From Neisseriaceae bacterium JH1-16 (lineage in GTDB: Bacteria; Pseudomonadota; Gammaproteobacteria; Burkholderiales; Chromobacteriaceae), in contig JAPDNP010000003.1 of NCBI GenBank assembly GCA_025989215.1, forward strand, positions 248,001-312,000: a stretch of DNA of 64,000 bases. The letters are read 5' to 3'. Positions 19,521-28,374 of the stretch are shown here, one piece after another. Under the pieces are notes generated by a model. That model ran no database searches. It was not told the DNA's origin and saw only the letters and a list, made by a program, of their open reading frames with translations. Position 1 is the first letter of the stretch. Each line of letters begins with the position of its first letter. The translations under genes were made by a program, and so were the position numbers.

Positions 19521-20066
19521 TTAGTAACCGCCCTTTTTGCCGATGCCGGCGTAGACGAATTCGTAGTTCAGGTCGAAGGACTTAAACCACGGGCCCACGC
19601 CGGTTTCCTTGTCGACGTGACGGCCGAAGTGACCGTGCTGATTGGCGCTCGGCGGCAGCACGGTGAATTTCACCTTGTACTTGCCCGGGCCGGCCAGCTT
19701 CACGTTGTCGCCGTAGTGCGGGCCGTCGGATGCCACCATCGGCATCATCTCGCCCTTGATCACCTGGTTGCTGCCGACCTTGGCCACTTCATACTTCACC
19801 ATCAGGTACGGCAGCCAGTCGCCCTGCGCGAAGCCGTTCGGGTTCTTGGCCACGGCATGGATGTCGGCTTCCAGGTGGATGTCCGACTCCTCTGCCTTGC
19901 GCATCATGCCTTCCGGTTCCATCTTGGTCGGCTGCAGGTAGACGGCGCCCACTTCCATGCCGTTCTTGATCTGCGGCTTGCCGATCGGGTATTCGGTGGC
20001 CATGGCGGCGGAGCTGACACCCAGCGCCAGCGTCAACAGGGAGAGGCGTGCGACAACGCGGTTCAT
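19521..20066 (-). CDS. ftrA: Periplasmic iron-binding protein FtrA (P19/FetP family)
   Basis: 181 residues with a signal peptide (VSSAAMA-TEYP). The mature protein shows P19/FetP/Tp34 family signatures: YPIGKPQIKNGMEVGAVYL, the Met/His-rich MEPEGMMRKAEESDIHLEAD, KGEMMPMVASDGPHYGDNV and GPWFKSFDLNYEF. These proteins bind Cu/Fe through Met and His and deliver Fe(II) to the FTR1 permease. It is separated from ftrB by 199 bp with a Fur box, so it likely has its own promoter. Confidence 0.92.
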   Translation of the reverse strand: MNRVVARLSLLTLALGVSSAAMATEYPIGKPQIKNGMEVGAVYLQPTKMEPEGMMRKAEESDIHLEADIHAVAKNPNGFAQGDWLPYLMVKYEVAKVGSNQVIKGEMMPMVASDGPHYGDNVKLAGPGKYKVKFTVLPPSANQHGHFGRHVDKETGVGPWFKSFDLNYEFVYAGIGKKGGY

Positions 20067-20158
20067 TTCGATATCCTTGGGAAATATTTTTACTGATTGC
20101 CGTCACGAGGCGGCGGGTTCTTATCGACCGACAGGACTCAGTGCTAGCTGAGAACAGT

Positions 20159-20180
20159 AAGAATAATAACTCGCATTTGC
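20159..20180. promoter_or_regulatory. Fur-box-like AT-rich site upstream of ftrA
   Basis: Around GAATAATAACTCGCATTTGC, about 95 bp before the ftrA start. Half matches to the Fur consensus (AATGCGA / TTATTATTC on the minus strand) and the same ACTCGC core as the ftrB site suggest a second Fur operator. Confidence 0.4.
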
Positions 20181-20233
20181 ATACAGATACAAACGGACGC
20201 TATCAGTATTTCTTCCGCATTTTCTTCGCCGTC

Positions 20234-21439
20234 CTACCGACGCAAAGCGCTCATGTGCTGCCGATAGCCGAACAAGGCCGCACTGCCGAGCAACAGGAAA
20301 CCCGCCATCGTCAGCGCCAGCGTCAGCGGGCTGCCCCACACCAGCGGCGAGATCACCCCGGCCACGATGCTGCCGAGCATGGTCTGAATGAAACCCTGCA
20401 GCGACGACACCGTGCCGCGCAGTTCGGGGAACTGGTCCATCAGGTTCAGCGTGATGGTCGGCGCCACCAGCGACATCCCGGTGGTGTAGAGCGCCAGCGG
20501 CAGCACGCAGGGCAACAGGCTCGGCGGGAAGAACAAGTTGTAGCCGACGTTGGCCAAGGTCGCCGCCAGCATCAGCGCATAGCCTATCGTCACCGTCTCG
20601 CGCGCGCCGCGCCGCCCGGCCATGCTCCCGGACAGCCAGGCACCGAACATGATGCCGGATACCGCCGGGCCAAACATGTAGAGGAACTGCTCCGGCCCCA
20701 GGTGCAGGTGCTGCATCAGAAACACCGGCGCCGACGGGATGTACACGAAGAAGCCGGCAAAGTTGAACGACACCGCCGCGGCCAGCAGGAAGAAAGCCGG
20801 GGTTCGGCCAACCTTGGCGTAATTGGCCAGCAGCGAACGCCAAGCCAGCGGCTGACGACGCTCATGCGGGTGCGTTTCCGGCAGCGCGAACCAGGACAGC
20901 CCAAACAGCGTGAAGCCAACCAGCGCCATGAACAGGAAGATCGAGTGCCAGCCGAACACGCCGAACAGCCAACCGCCGATCACCGGCGCGATCGCCGGCG
21001 CCAAGGAAAACAGCATCGTCACCTGCGACATCATCCGCTGCGCCGCCGCACCGTCGAAGCAGTCGCGGATCACCGCCCGGCCGACGATCAGTCCGGCGCC
21101 GCCGCACAGGCCCTGCACCGCCCGCAGCGCCAGCAGCGTCTCCAGGTTCGGCGCGAACGCGCAGCCGATCGAGGTCAGCCCGAACAGCACCGTCGTCACC
21201 AGCACCACCGGCCGCCGCCCGACCGCGTCGGAAATCGAACCGTGCCACAGCATCATCAAGGCATAACAGAACAGATAAACGGTCAGCGCCTGCTGGATCG
21301 CCACCGGGCTCGCGCCCAGGCTCGTGCCGATCGCGCGCATCGCCGGCAGGAAGGTATCGATCGAGAACGGGCCGATCGCCGACAAAGCGGCGAGCAGCAG
21401 AGCGAGGCCGAGCTGGCGACGCGGGGTGAAGGCAGTCAT
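20234..21439 (-). CDS. Bcr/CflA-type multidrug efflux MFS transporter
   Basis: 401 residues, 12 predicted helices. Drug:H+ antiporter-1 signatures: FSIDTFLPAMRAI near the start, the loop-2/3 motif HGSISDAVGRRPV, and the motif-C-like LAPAIAPVIGGWLFGVFGW. An upstream in-frame TTG exists, but I chose the ATG giving MTAFTPRRQLG. Substrates of Bcr/CflA proteins (bicyclomycin, chloramphenicol-type, sulfonamide or peptides) cannot be told apart here. It lies upstream of ftrA on the same strand. Confidence 0.85.
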   Translation of the reverse strand: MTAFTPRRQLGLALLLAALSAIGPFSIDTFLPAMRAIGTSLGASPVAIQQALTVYLFCYALMMLWHGSISDAVGRRPVVLVTTVLFGLTSIGCAFAPNLETLLALRAVQGLCGGAGLIVGRAVIRDCFDGAAAQRMMSQVTMLFSLAPAIAPVIGGWLFGVFGWHSIFLFMALVGFTLFGLSWFALPETHPHERRQPLAWRSLLANYAKVGRTPAFFLLAAAVSFNFAGFFVYIPSAPVFLMQHLHLGPEQFLYMFGPAVSGIMFGAWLSGSMAGRRGARETVTIGYALMLAATLANVGYNLFFPPSLLPCVLPLALYTTGMSLVAPTITLNLMDQFPELRGTVSSLQGFIQTMLGSIVAGVISPLVWGSPLTLALTMAGFLLLGSAALFGYRQHMSALRR

Positions 21440-21531
21440 GGAGACAATCAGCAATGAGACAATCGCGCAGGTTACCGTCTAAGCGGGGTGGCTGGCTACC
21501 GGGCCGGCCGAATCGGCGGGTGGAGCGAAGC

Positions 21532-21674
21532 TGCCCGTGCACGGTCTCGCGAACACAGGGGCCGCAAGGCGCACTGACGCGACAAAGCAGCGTGTACCCA
21601 TAGGCCAGACATGCCGATTGGGCGCCAATTCGCCACGGAATCACCCGAGTGCGGCAGATCGTGAACGGCTTCTA
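21532..21674. repeat. TIR element family 1, copy 2 (diverged)
   Basis: GCACGGTCTCGCGAACACAGG on the left and CGGCAGATCGTGAACGGCTT on the right match the ends of copies 3 and 4. Its right end runs into the stop codon of the pilE-like gene. Confidence 0.55.
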
Positions 21675-22082
21675 GCGCCGGCAGCGCCGCGTGCCACCCT
21701 GCTCGTCGCAGATGCGCAGATTGCCGTCCTGGTCGAGCTCCAGGTACTCGGTGCCCAGCCAGTCCTGCCCGGCACGCGGCAGAGCGCGCAGCCGGTATTC
21801 GCCCTCGTCGGTGTTCTTGGCGTTGGTGTTGAACTTGACCAGGTAATACTCGGTACCGTCGCTGGGCAGGTCCGGCCAGTGGGTCGAATCCAGCTTGTAG
21901 CCGCCCTTCTCGGCGTACCAGCGCTCCAGAAACAGCCCGGCCTCGAGCAGCGCCCCGCGCGCCTCGGTCTGGCGGCTGCGGCGCAGTTGGTCCTGGTAAG
22001 ACAGATAGGCGAGCGTCACCAGGCTGGCGACGATCGCCAGCGCGATCATCAGTTCGATCAGGCTGAAACCGCGATACCACAT
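21672..22082 (-). CDS. pilE: Type IV minor pilin, PilE-like
   Basis: 136 residues. The prepilin cleavage site G|FSLIELMIALAIVASL has Glu5. A C-terminal pair of cysteines (ICDEQGGTRRC) could form the D-region disulfide. It ends the fimT-pilV-pilW-pilX-pilE cluster, equivalent to pilHIJK with pilX/V-like last genes in Neisseria. Such minor pilins prime pilus assembly and can tune adhesion or DNA uptake. A family 1 repeat element touches its stop codon. Confidence 0.87.
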   Translation of the reverse strand: MWYRGFSLIELMIALAIVASLVTLAYLSYQDQLRRSRQTEARGALLEAGLFLERWYAEKGGYKLDSTHWPDLPSDGTEYYLVKFNTNAKNTDEGEYRLRALPRAGQDWLGTEYLELDQDGNLRICDEQGGTRRCRR

Positions 22083-22098
22083 GATGGCTCTCCCTAGA

Positions 22099-22836
22099 CT
22101 AGAACACTTCGCGCCAAGCTAGCCGCCGCAGCGTGACCGCCGTTGCCGGCGGGAGGACCGGCACCCCGAGCCGGGCGGCGCGCTCTACCGTCGTCTCCGG
22201 CACCAGCGCGTAGCTCTGCAAGGTCGCCTGGCTGTTGCGGTTGCGCCCCCAGCCACGCGCGCTGAGCCGATAGAGCCGCCCGACATTGCCCTGCCCGTCG
22301 CTGTAGTCGCGCTGCAGCAGCTCGACCAGATAGCGCGGGTTGGCCCATAGCGCGCCGCCAGCCAGCACGTCGCCGCTGCCGCAGCGGGTCGTGGCACGGC
22401 CGTCGAGCACCAGTTCGCGGCCATGACCACAGGGATGCAGCAGCGGCCAGCGCCGCCCGCCTATCGTCACCAGCCGCTGCCAGGGTGGTTCGCGCTCCGG
22501 CTGACCCGCTTGCGCCGGACGGCACAGGCCGCTCTGCCAGCCGGCCGGATTGGCCGGGTTGCGGCAATCGTCGCTGAACAGCCCCGCCGCGCCGAACAGC
22601 GTCGCATCAGGCTGATTGGCAATACCCAGCTCGCGGTCGAGACGCGCCGCCTGCTGCTCGGCCTCGGCCAGCGCCGCTTCGGCCGCCTGGAAGGCGGACT
22701 GGCGATCGGCCTGATTCGCCGCGCTGCGCCGCTCGGTCGCCAGCCGCTGGCTGCTCGCGGCGAGCATCAAACCCATCACCAGCAACAGCGGCGTGATCGC
22801 CAGCAAAGCCGAACCGCGCTGCCTCAACTGTCGCAT
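22099..22836 (-). CDS. pilX: Minor pilin assembly protein PilX/PilK-like
   Basis: 245 residues. The N-terminus MRQLRQRGSALLAITPLLLV has a G|SALL prepilin-type site without Glu5, which is normal for PilX. The Arg/Gln/Ala helix RRSAANQADRQSAFQAAEA is the PilX_N signature. Four spaced cysteines (CRNPANPAGWQSGLC and others) lie in the globular part. Starting at 22836 it overlaps the pilW end by 13 bp. Confidence 0.8.
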   Translation of the reverse strand: MRQLRQRGSALLAITPLLLVMGLMLAASSQRLATERRSAANQADRQSAFQAAEAALAEAEQQAARLDRELGIANQPDATLFGAAGLFSDDCRNPANPAGWQSGLCRPAQAGQPEREPPWQRLVTIGGRRWPLLHPCGHGRELVLDGRATTRCGSGDVLAGGALWANPRYLVELLQRDYSDGQGNVGRLYRLSARGWGRNRNSQATLQSYALVPETTVERAARLGVPVLPPATAVTLRRLAWREVF

Positions 22837-23690
22837 CCCGCCTCTCCCCGCCCGGCGACCCGAGTCATGTAGCGGCGCGGTCGCGCATGGCCGCCACTGG
22901 CTGGCGAATCGTCCTGGTCCTCGATGTCCAGCGTCACCTGCCAGAGCCGAGCAGCGGGGCAATCGCCGCTGCGAATTGGCACCACCGTCAGCGCGCTCAC
23001 CCCGGGGGCCAGCTCGATCGGCCCCTGCCAGTTGCCGTTGTCGCCCAGCTCGAACAGATACAGGCCCTGCCGCCCGCCATAGCGGCCCACCGCGTAGACC
23101 CGCGACACCAGCCGCAGCAATTCCAGCTGCTCGGCCGGATGGCCCGCCCCGGAGCCGCTCGCCGGCGAAACAGTCACGCCGCCCAGCTCCAGGCGGTAGC
23201 CATCGGCGCCGACTCGCTGCCCCATACCTGCCGCATCAATCAGCAGCCCCCCTCGGCAACTGGCCAGCACCAGAAAGCGCGCATCGCCGAGCCGGGAGCC
23301 GCCATCGCTAAGCCGGGCCGTCAGGCGGTGCAACTGCCCACCGGCCGCATCGCGCTCCAAAGCGGTCAGCACCGCACCGGCCTGACCGTACTGCAAGCGT
23401 AGCGCCCCACCGCCACCAAAACCGGAGGCCCCGGGCCACGGCGGGCTACCGGCGAGCGAATCGCCACTGGCAAGATTGAAACAACCGAACTGGCCGGCCA
23501 TGCGCAGATCGCGCAACAGTGTCGTCAACGCCAACCGGGCATCCTGCTGCATCGCCTGCCCTTGTTCCTGCTCCAGCGCTAGTCGCATGCTGCCGAGCAA
23601 CACCGGCAGGATCAGCGCCAACAGCAGCATCGTCAGGGCCATCACCAGCATCAATTCGAGCAGCGTCCGTCCCTGCTGGGCCCGCTTCAC
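22824..23690 (-). CDS. pilW: Minor pilin PilW/PilJ-like
   Basis: 288 residues from a GTG start (VKRAQQGRTLLELMLVM) that overlaps the pilV stop (GTGA). The prepilin site is G|RTLLE with Glu5 and a long hydrophobic N-helix. LLRDLRMAGQFGC is characteristic of PilW. It is part of the minor pilin complex that initiates pilus fibres. Confidence 0.85.
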   Translation of the reverse strand: MKRAQQGRTLLELMLVMALTMLLLALILPVLLGSMRLALEQEQGQAMQQDARLALTTLLRDLRMAGQFGCFNLASGDSLAGSPPWPGASGFGGGGALRLQYGQAGAVLTALERDAAGGQLHRLTARLSDGGSRLGDARFLVLASCRGGLLIDAAGMGQRVGADGYRLELGGVTVSPASGSGAGHPAEQLELLRLVSRVYAVGRYGGRQGLYLFELGDNGNWQGPIELAPGVSALTVVPIRSGDCPAARLWQVTLDIEDQDDSPASGGHARPRRYMTRVAGRGEAGCDS

Positions 23691-24103
23691 GGGACGACCC
23701 GCAACTGGTAGGCGCCGTAACGCAGCACCTCGGCGCCGCGGCCGGCCTGCCGCCACACCACCTTCACCGTCAGCGCACCGCTTGCGTCGCAACCGAGCGC
23801 CTGCCAATCGGGCGGCGTGGCCAAGTCCAGCTCGGGGCACAGCGCCGAGCGCAGCGGCGTGTTGTCGCCCAGCGCGGCCTGCAGCTCGGCGCGAAACCAG
23901 GCATGAGCTTCTTGCGGCGGCATGCCGGCCAGCACGCTCTCGCGCACCGCTTCGGCCAACAGCGCCACCTGGGTCTGCTGCTCCGCCTCGCGCAGCTGCA
24001 CATGGCTGCGCAATTGCGACGCGGCCAGCGCGTAGAAAGCGCCGGTCACCAGCGCGCAGGCGATCAGGTAGTCGACCAGCGAGAAACCGCGTTCAGCAGC
24101 CAT
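23687..24103 (-). CDS. pilV: Minor pilin PilV/PilI-like
   Basis: 138 residues. The prepilin site is G|FSLVDYLIACALVTG: position 5 is Asp, not the usual Glu, a conservative but uncommon change. Starts overlap on both sides (11 bp with fimT, 4 bp with pilW) indicate one translationally coupled operon. The C-terminal GYDA-type end of canonical PilV is not evident. Confidence 0.8.
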   Translation of the reverse strand: MAAERGFSLVDYLIACALVTGAFYALAASQLRSHVQLREAEQQTQVALLAEAVRESVLAGMPPQEAHAWFRAELQAALGDNTPLRSALCPELDLATPPDWQALGCDASGALTVKVVWRQAGRGAEVLRYGAYQLRVVP

Positions 24104-24659
24104 CGCAGCCGACCTCACCGGCACTGCACACCCTGGCCCGACCGGCACCGGACAACATCACCATCCGGCACTGCCCGCCGGCCGCCATGCTCAAGCGGAA
24201 CGCCAACGCGGCGGCCGGGCGGCCGTCGGCGTCGAAACGCAGCTGCGCCAGCGGCGCGCTCACCACCATGTCCGGCGCAAACTGCACTGCGCGCAGCCGG
24301 TCGCCCGAATCGTAGACGGCCGGCCGGTTGCTGGCCGACAGCGGATTGTCGGCAAAGATCAGCGCCCCCTCGTCCCACACATATTGGTTGCGCCGTCGGG
24401 TAGTGAGACAGCCTTGCAGGTCGAAATTGCTCTTGGCGTTCAGTGCGCACAGATACACCGGGCGGTTGCCTCGCAGCGCCTCGCTGCGCGCGTAATGCAA
24501 CTGGCCGACCAGCTGCTGGCCGAGCAGCCCCAGCCGATGACGGGCCAGCCAGGCGGGCATCGCGTCGGCTGCCAGCGTCAACAGCAGGACAGCCAGCGCC
24601 ATCGTCAGCAATAGTTCGATCAGGGTGAAACCGTGGCATGGGGTCAGCTCGCAGCGCAT
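24093..24659 (-). CDS. fimT: Minor pilin FimT/GspH-like (PilH)
   Basis: 188 residues. MRCELTPCHG|FTLIELLLTMAL gives a canonical type III signal with Glu5. LGQQLVGQLHYARSEALRGN is the GspH/FimT helix, followed by the PVYLC strand and a C-terminal Cys-rich end (CSAGEVGCDGC). FimT can bind DNA in some competent bacteria; the basic C-terminal feature is not obvious here. It is the first gene of the pilin cluster. Confidence 0.85.
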   Translation of the reverse strand: MRCELTPCHGFTLIELLLTMALAVLLLTLAADAMPAWLARHRLGLLGQQLVGQLHYARSEALRGNRPVYLCALNAKSNFDLQGCLTTRRRNQYVWDEGALIFADNPLSASNRPAVYDSGDRLRAVQFAPDMVVSAPLAQLRFDADGRPAAALAFRLSMAAGGQCRMVMLSGAGRARVCSAGEVGCDGC

Positions 24660-24741
24660 CGCTGAAAATGACAATGAAATAATCAAAGACGATACGGCCG
24701 GCAGCCCTGCTTGGAAATACGTGGAATTACTCGATATGAAG

Positions 24742-24768
24742 AAAAACGCCGGGGCAGGCCCCGGCGTC
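24742..24768 (-). terminator. polA terminator
   Basis: Minus strand GACGCCGGGGCCTGCCCCGGCG followed by TTTTTC, 25 bp after the polA stop; the stem is CGCCGGGGC/GCCCCGGCG. Confidence 0.88.
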
Positions 24769-24793
24769 GTCACTGCGGATCAAGCCATCCGGC

Positions 24794-27607
24794 TCAGTGC
24801 GCCGCTTCCCAGCTGTTGCCGGCGCCGACCTCGGCGAGCAGCGGCACCGCCAGCGTGGCGGCGTCGGCCATCAGGCGCGGCAGCTCGCGGCGGATCAGTT
24901 CCAGCTCGGCGTCCGGCACCTCCAGCACCAGTTCGTCGTGCACCTGCATGATCAGCTTGGACTTCAGCCCCTGTTCGGCCAACCAGGCGTGCACCTTGAT
25001 CATCGCCAGCTTGATCAGGTCGGCGGCAGTACCCTGCATCGGCGCGTTGATCGCCGCGCGTTCGGCGCCGGCGCGGCGTGCTCCGTTGCTGGAGCGGATC
25101 TCCGGCAGGTACAGCCGTCGGCCGAACACCGTCTCGACATAGCCCTGCTCGCGCGCCGCGTCGCGGGTGCGCTGCATATACTCGGCCACGCCCGGATAGC
25201 GCATGAAATAGCGGTCGATGAATTGCTTGGCCTGGGCGTTGTCGATCTCCAGCTGCGCGGCAAGCCCGTACTGGCTCATGCCGTAGATCAGGCCGAAGTT
25301 GATCGCCTTGGCCGCGCGGCGCTGGTCGGCGCTGACCGCGTCGAGCGCGACGCCGAACACCTCGGCGGCGGTCGCCTTGTGGATGTCCTCGCCGCTCTGG
25401 AACGCCGCCAACAGGCCCGCATCGCCGGACAGGTGCGCCATGATCCGCAACTCGATCTGCGAGTAGTCGGCCGACACGATCCTGTGCCCCGGCGAGGCGA
25501 TGAACGCCTCGCGCACCCGGCGGCCCTCGGCGGTGCGCACCGGAATGTTCTGCAGGTTCGGATCGGTGCTGGCCAGGCGCCCGGTCACCGCCACCGCCTG
25601 CGAGTAGGTGGTGTGCACGCGGCCGGTGTCGGCATTGATCTGCAGCGGCAGCTTGTCGGTGTAGGTCGACTTGAGCTTGGCAAGGCTGCGGTTCTGCAGG
25701 ATCAGCTTCGGCAGCGGGTGGTCGAGCGCCAGCTTCTCCAGCACGCCCTCGTCGGTCGAGTAGCCGCCGGACGGGGTCTTCTTCACCCCCTTGGTGTCGA
25801 TGCCGAGCTTGCCGAATAGGATTTCCTGCAACTGCTTGGGCGAATTCAGGTTGAACGGCTGACCAGCCAGCTCGTACGCCTGCTGTTCCAGCTCGACCAA
25901 CTTCAGGCCCAGCTCGTGACTCTGCGTCGCCAGCAGCTGGCGGTCGATCAACACGCCGGTGCGCTCCATCGCGTACAGCACGTCGGACGCCGGCAGCTCG
26001 ATGTCGCGGTACACGTCGATCAGCCGGCCAGTCAGTTGCGGCTTCATCGCGTGGTCGAGGCGCAAGGTGATGTCGGCATCCTCGGCCGAATAGCGGGTAG
26101 CGGTGTCGATATCGACCTCGGCGAAGCCGATCTGCTTGGCGCCCTTGCCGCAGATTTCCTCGTAGCTGATGGTGGTCTCGCCCAGGTGCCGTTCGGCCAG
26201 GTCGTCCATATTGTGGGTAAGATGGCTCTCGATCACGTAGGACTGCAGCAGCGTGTCGTCGACGACGCCGGCGAACGCGATGCCGTGGTTGGCCAGCACG
26301 TGGCGGTCGTATTTCAGGTTCTGGCCGAGCTTGGGCCGGGTGGCGTCCTCCAGCCACGGCTTCAGCGCCGCCAGCGTCGTATCGAAGTCGAGCTGGTCGG
26401 ATACGCCGGCGTAGTGGTGCGCCAGCGGCAGGTAGTAGGCCAAACCTTCCTGCCACGCGAAGCTCATGCCGACCAGGCGCGCGCCGAACGGATCGAGGCT
26501 GGTGGTTTCGGTGTCGAACGACACCACCGGCGCGCTGGCGAGGCCGGTCAACAGCTCGTCGAGCTGGGTGGCGGTCAGTACGCAGCGGTAGTCGCGCGCC
26601 ACGTCGCTCTTGGCCGGCGCTGGGGCCGCGACGGCCGGAGCCGGGCTGGCAGCGGCTGGCAGGCTCTCGCCGAACAGATCGCTCTGCGGCCCGCCAACGT
26701 TGGCCGAAGCCGGCTCGGCCGCCTGCACCGCGACTCCACTTTCGGCCAGCCACTGCTCGGCCTCCTTCAGCCAGCTGCGGAAACCGTGGCTGCGGAACGC
26801 GTCGGCGAGCGTCGCGGCATCGAGCGGGCGGTGCGCCAGGTTGTCGAGGCCCAGCGGCAGCTCCTTCTTCAGGTCGACATCGCGCTTGATCGTTACCAGC
26901 TCGCGCGACAGGCCCAGGCGCGGCAAGGCCTCGCGCAACTTGTCGCCGACCACGCCCTTCACCTCGGCGGCGTGTTCGATCACACCGTCGAGCGAGCCGT
27001 AGGCCTCCAGCCACTTCACCGCCGTCTTCGGCCCGCACTTGTCCACGCCCGGCACGTTGTCGACCTTGTCGCCGATCAAGGTCAGGTAGTCGATGATCAG
27101 CCCCGGCTTCACACCGAACTTCTCGACCACGCCGGCCTCGTCCAGCGTCTCGTTGGTCATGGTGTTGACCAGCGTCACGTTCGGCGTGACCAGCTGCGCG
27201 ATATCCTTGTCGCCGGTCGACACGATCACCCGGAAGCCCTGCCGTTCGGCCAACGTGGCGAGAGTACCGATCACGTCGTCGGCCTCGACCCCCTCCACCG
27301 CCAACAGCGGCCAACCCAGCGCCTCGACCAGCTGGTGCACCGGCGCGATCTGCGTGCGCAAGTCGTCGGGCATCGACGGCCGATTCGCCTTATATTCGGG
27401 GTACAGGTCGTCGCGGAAGGTCCTGCCTTTTGCGTCGAATATGCAGGCGCTATAATCGAACTGCACGTCCTTTTCCAAGCGCCGCAGCATATTGACCACA
27501 CCGTAGATCGCCCCGGTCGGCAGCCCCTCCGGAGAGCGCAGATCGGGCATCGCATGGAACGCCCGATACAGATAAGAAGAGCCGTCGATCAATAACAATG
27601 TTTTCAT
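24794..27607 (-). CDS. polA: DNA polymerase I
   Basis: 937 residues with all three domains. The 5' nuclease is at about 1-290 (LLIDGSSYLYRAFHAMPDL, STGDKDIAQLV). The 3'-5' exonuclease is at about 330-520, with intact acidic sites (SFDTETTSLDPFG, NLKYDRHVL, YSAEDADITL). The polymerase is at about 560-937 (motif A SADYSQIELRIMAHLSGD, motif B RRAAKAINFGLIYGMSQYG, motif C MQVHDELVLEVP). It performs Okazaki fragment maturation and repair synthesis. The extra Ala/Pro-rich stretch between nuclease and exonuclease holds a TTGGCCGAA motif (26697). Confidence 0.98.
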   Translation of the reverse strand: MKTLLLIDGSSYLYRAFHAMPDLRSPEGLPTGAIYGVVNMLRRLEKDVQFDYSACIFDAKGRTFRDDLYPEYKANRPSMPDDLRTQIAPVHQLVEALGWPLLAVEGVEADDVIGTLATLAERQGFRVIVSTGDKDIAQLVTPNVTLVNTMTNETLDEAGVVEKFGVKPGLIIDYLTLIGDKVDNVPGVDKCGPKTAVKWLEAYGSLDGVIEHAAEVKGVVGDKLREALPRLGLSRELVTIKRDVDLKKELPLGLDNLAHRPLDAATLADAFRSHGFRSWLKEAEQWLAESGVAVQAAEPASANVGGPQSDLFGESLPAAASPAPAVAAPAPAKSDVARDYRCVLTATQLDELLTGLASAPVVSFDTETTSLDPFGARLVGMSFAWQEGLAYYLPLAHHYAGVSDQLDFDTTLAALKPWLEDATRPKLGQNLKYDRHVLANHGIAFAGVVDDTLLQSYVIESHLTHNMDDLAERHLGETTISYEEICGKGAKQIGFAEVDIDTATRYSAEDADITLRLDHAMKPQLTGRLIDVYRDIELPASDVLYAMERTGVLIDRQLLATQSHELGLKLVELEQQAYELAGQPFNLNSPKQLQEILFGKLGIDTKGVKKTPSGGYSTDEGVLEKLALDHPLPKLILQNRSLAKLKSTYTDKLPLQINADTGRVHTTYSQAVAVTGRLASTDPNLQNIPVRTAEGRRVREAFIASPGHRIVSADYSQIELRIMAHLSGDAGLLAAFQSGEDIHKATAAEVFGVALDAVSADQRRAAKAINFGLIYGMSQYGLAAQLEIDNAQAKQFIDRYFMRYPGVAEYMQRTRDAAREQGYVETVFGRRLYLPEIRSSNGARRAGAERAAINAPMQGTAADLIKLAMIKVHAWLAEQGLKSKLIMQVHDELVLEVPDAELELIRRELPRLMADAATLAVPLLAEVGAGNSWEAAH

Positions 27608-27626
27608 AATAAAAAGGGCAAACGCT

Positions 27627-28355
27627 ATGAGCTTGTTCGAGAAACTGCCGCAAGCAAGCGACCGCTACGACGCCATGCAACGGTTCCGCTCACGCGAGGC
27701 GTGGCATGTACTGAAAGTTGTGTCGGAGATGGTCGAATCCGGCGAAGAACTGCAAGGCATCCATCCTGCCGTCAGCATCTTCGGCAGCGCCCGCACCCCG
27801 CGCGACCATCCGCATTATAAGCTCACCGAAGAGATCGCCCGTCGTCTGTCCGACGCCGGCTTCTCGGTGATCTCCGGCGGCGGCCCCGGCGTGATGGAAG
27901 CCGCCAACAAGGGCGCCTACTACGGCACCAGCCCGTCGGTGGGTCTGAACATCGTGCTACCGCACGAACAAAAGCCCAACGAGTATCAGGACTTGAGTGT
28001 AAAGTTCAACCACTTTTTCCCGCGCAAGGTCATGTTCGTCAAGCATGCGATCGCCTATGTGGTGATGCCAGGCGGTTTCGGCACGCTGGACGAAATGTTC
28101 GAGGCCTTGACGCTGATCCAGACCGGCAAGAGCCGCAAGATTCCGATCATCCTGGTGCACAAGCCGTTCTGGGAAGGGCTGATCACCTGGTTCCGCGATC
28201 GCCTGATCGGCGAGAAACTGATCAACCCCGACGATCTGAACCTGCTGCAGCTGATCGACGACCCGACCGAAATCGTGGAGTCGATTTTCCGCCACTACGA
28301 GAAACGCGGCTTCGACGCGCTGCCGGAAGAACGCGAGCAACTGCTCAATCTGTAA
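27627..28355 (+). CDS. LOG-family nucleotide 5'-monophosphate phosphoribohydrolase
   Basis: 242 residues. The LOG/TIGR00730 fold motif PGGFGTLDEMFEAL (PGGxGTxxE) and SGGGPGVMEAANKGAYYG mark a Rossmann-like nucleosidase that cleaves ribose 5-phosphate from nucleotides, historically misnamed lysine decarboxylase. It is divergent from polA with only 19 bp between start codons, so the promoters must overlap the coding starts. It begins an apparent run LOG-DUF2782-thrB. Confidence 0.9.
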   Translation: MSLFEKLPQASDRYDAMQRFRSREAWHVLKVVSEMVESGEELQGIHPAVSIFGSARTPRDHPHYKLTEEIARRLSDAGFSVISGGGPGVMEAANKGAYYGTSPSVGLNIVLPHEQKPNEYQDLSVKFNHFFPRKVMFVKHAIAYVVMPGGFGTLDEMFEALTLIQTGKSRKIPIILVHKPFWEGLITWFRDRLIGEKLINPDDLNLLQLIDDPTEIVESIFRHYEKRGFDALPEEREQLLNL

Positions 28356-28374
28356 CCCATACAAAGGATTCACC

